The notes below the pieces were generated by a model. It saw only the letters and a list, made by a program, of their open reading frames with translations. It had not been told where the DNA came from and made no database searches. A DNA stretch of 6,128 nt from Cycloclasticus sp. GTDB lineage: Bacteria > Pseudomonadota > Gammaproteobacteria > Methylococcales > Cycloclasticaceae. Below are positions 5,542-6,128 of the stretch, piece after piece. Position 1 is the stretch's first letter, and every line of letters begins with the position of its first letter. The DNA is taken from assembly GCA_016764415.1 (NCBI GenBank), contig JAESRY010000038.1:508-6635 (forward strand), read 5' to 3'. The translations under genes and the position numbers were made by a program.

Positions 5542-6128
5542 TATTTTTCTCCCCAACGGCTAGAAACCAGCTTAACCGCGCCGGGTGCTGCTATATTTAA
5601 TTTCATACCAAACGTCATATCGTTGGCACTGCCCTTGGCTATTAACCCACGAATGCCCGCAGCCCATATATCACCTGACGGTGTTACATCAACACCACCC
5701 ATCCAAATATATGGCAACGGGAAACCTTCGGCTGGTTTGAGGCCTTCTACAGAAAATGCCGCTTCAACAGGCGTTTCTTCACTTACTATTTTCTCAACGA
5801 CTTTCTTCGCAGCATCAACTAATCCGTCCACACCTTCAGCAACGGGCGTTTTAGATGTGTTTGCCGAAATTTTTAAAAGGCTGGATACACCCACCACATA
5901 AACACTGCCTTTACCGGACGCGGCAACCCCGTAGAAGTGCTCTTTCGTGCCGCTATCTACTCTTGAAACGTTAAAGTCAACGTCTGTTTCTGGAAGTGGC
6001 ACATACTCTTTTACGGTATATTCTTTTTTGCGACGCTTCGCCTTCTTCAGGGCTTTTGCTTCCGCTTTTTCATGTTTTGCTATACGTATCGCTTTAACTG
6101 CTTCTCGTTGAGCTTCTGTGGATTGCAA
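5541..6128 (-). CDS. YCF48/BNR-like beta-propeller protein, C-terminal part, 5' end cut by window edge
   Basis: The frame is open to the right edge; the first full codon is TTG (Leu/possible start), but with no upstream sequence it is best read as internal. The visible 195 residues end at a TAA (5543-5541). Propeller-like blades are seen at about 66-88 (YGVAASGKGSVYVVGVSSLL) and 141-165 (IWMGGVDVTPSGDIWAAGIRGLIAK), and the end reads KLVSSRWGEK. Full-length relatives in such clusters are usually about 340-360 residues. Two segments do not look like propeller blades: a Lys/Ala/Glu-rich stretch at 8-41 (about 6107-6006) and a charged helix-like stretch at 98-135. YCF48-type propellers are known as assembly factors in photosystem biogenesis; beside RND pumps in heterotrophic bacteria their role is uncertain and may be assembly or scaffolding. 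It is the first visible gene of the operon and is coupled to the pump by TAATG. The family call rests partly on context; another WD/BNR-type propeller is possible. Confidence 0.7.
   Translation of the reverse strand: MQSTEAQREAVKAIRIAKHEKAEAKALKKAKRRKKEYTVKEYVPLPETDVDFNVSRVDSGTKEHFYGVAASGKGSVYVVGVSSLLKISANTSKTPVAEGVDGLVDAAKKVVEKIVSEETPVEAAFSVEGLKPAEGFPLPYIWMGGVDVTPSGDIWAAGIRGLIAKGSANDMTFGMKLNIAAPGAVKLVSSRWGEK
5549..5554 (-). promoter_or_regulatory. Ribosome-binding site that decides the RND start
   Basis: GGGGAG ends 7 nt before the ATG at 5541 and lies inside the last codons of the propeller gene (Trp-Gly-Glu). The alternative TTG at 5556-5554 overlaps this site and has no purine-rich motif of its own in a suitable place, so the shorter 771-residue form is preferred. 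Confidence 0.8.

Noticed and set aside
5542..5556. Upstream TTG start for the RND gene, giving 776 residues
   Set aside because: It overlaps the GGGGAG ribosome-binding site, while the ATG at 5541 has ideal spacing and the usual TAATG coupling.
5623..5901. Plus-strand frame of 92 codons
   Set aside because: It is antisense to the propeller gene, low-complexity Ser/Thr/Pro-rich, and has no supporting signals.

Overview
The window looks like part of a chromosomal gene cluster from a Gram-negative bacterium, most likely a marine or otherwise aquatic gammaproteobacterium. This rests on the protein families (an outer-membrane barrel ending in aromatic Phe, Sec-exported periplasmic proteins, an RND/MMPL-type inner-membrane pump) and on the moderately AT-rich base composition. 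Genus cannot be assigned from the sequence alone. All four genes lie on the minus strand, so transcription runs from the right edge to the left edge. I see no mobile element, RNA gene or CRISPR array.

Layout from right to left: (1) 6128-5541, the C-terminal part of a YCF48/BNR-like beta-propeller protein, cut by the right edge; (2) 5541-3226, a complete 771-residue RND transporter whose ATG overlaps the stop of the propeller gene by one base (TAATG); (3) 3225-3097, a 129-bp intergenic region with a good sigma70-type promoter candidate, A-tracts upstream of it and a perfect short palindrome; (4) 3096-1114, a complete 660-residue DUF1302-type outer-membrane beta-barrel protein; (5) 1113-1023, a 91-bp spacer with a strong stem-loop; (6) 1022 to the left edge, the first 340 residues of a DUF1329 periplasmic protein with a Sec signal peptide. 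The last gene has no stop inside the window and is easily missed if only closed reading frames are considered.

Together these form the recurrent DUF1302 / DUF1329 / YCF48-like / RND set found in many Proteobacteria. The inferred picture is a trans-envelope route for a hydrophobic molecule: an RND pump in the inner membrane, a LolA/LolB-like periplasmic carrier (DUF1329), a barrel in the outer membrane (DUF1302) and a propeller as assembly or scaffold factor. The substrate and direction of transport cannot be read from this window. The most notable points are the internal promoter that could set barrel and carrier expression apart from the pump, a stem-loop between barrel and carrier, a Cys-rich duplicated loop in the barrel, a three-Cys cytosolic loop in the pump, and charged helical insertions in the propeller protein.
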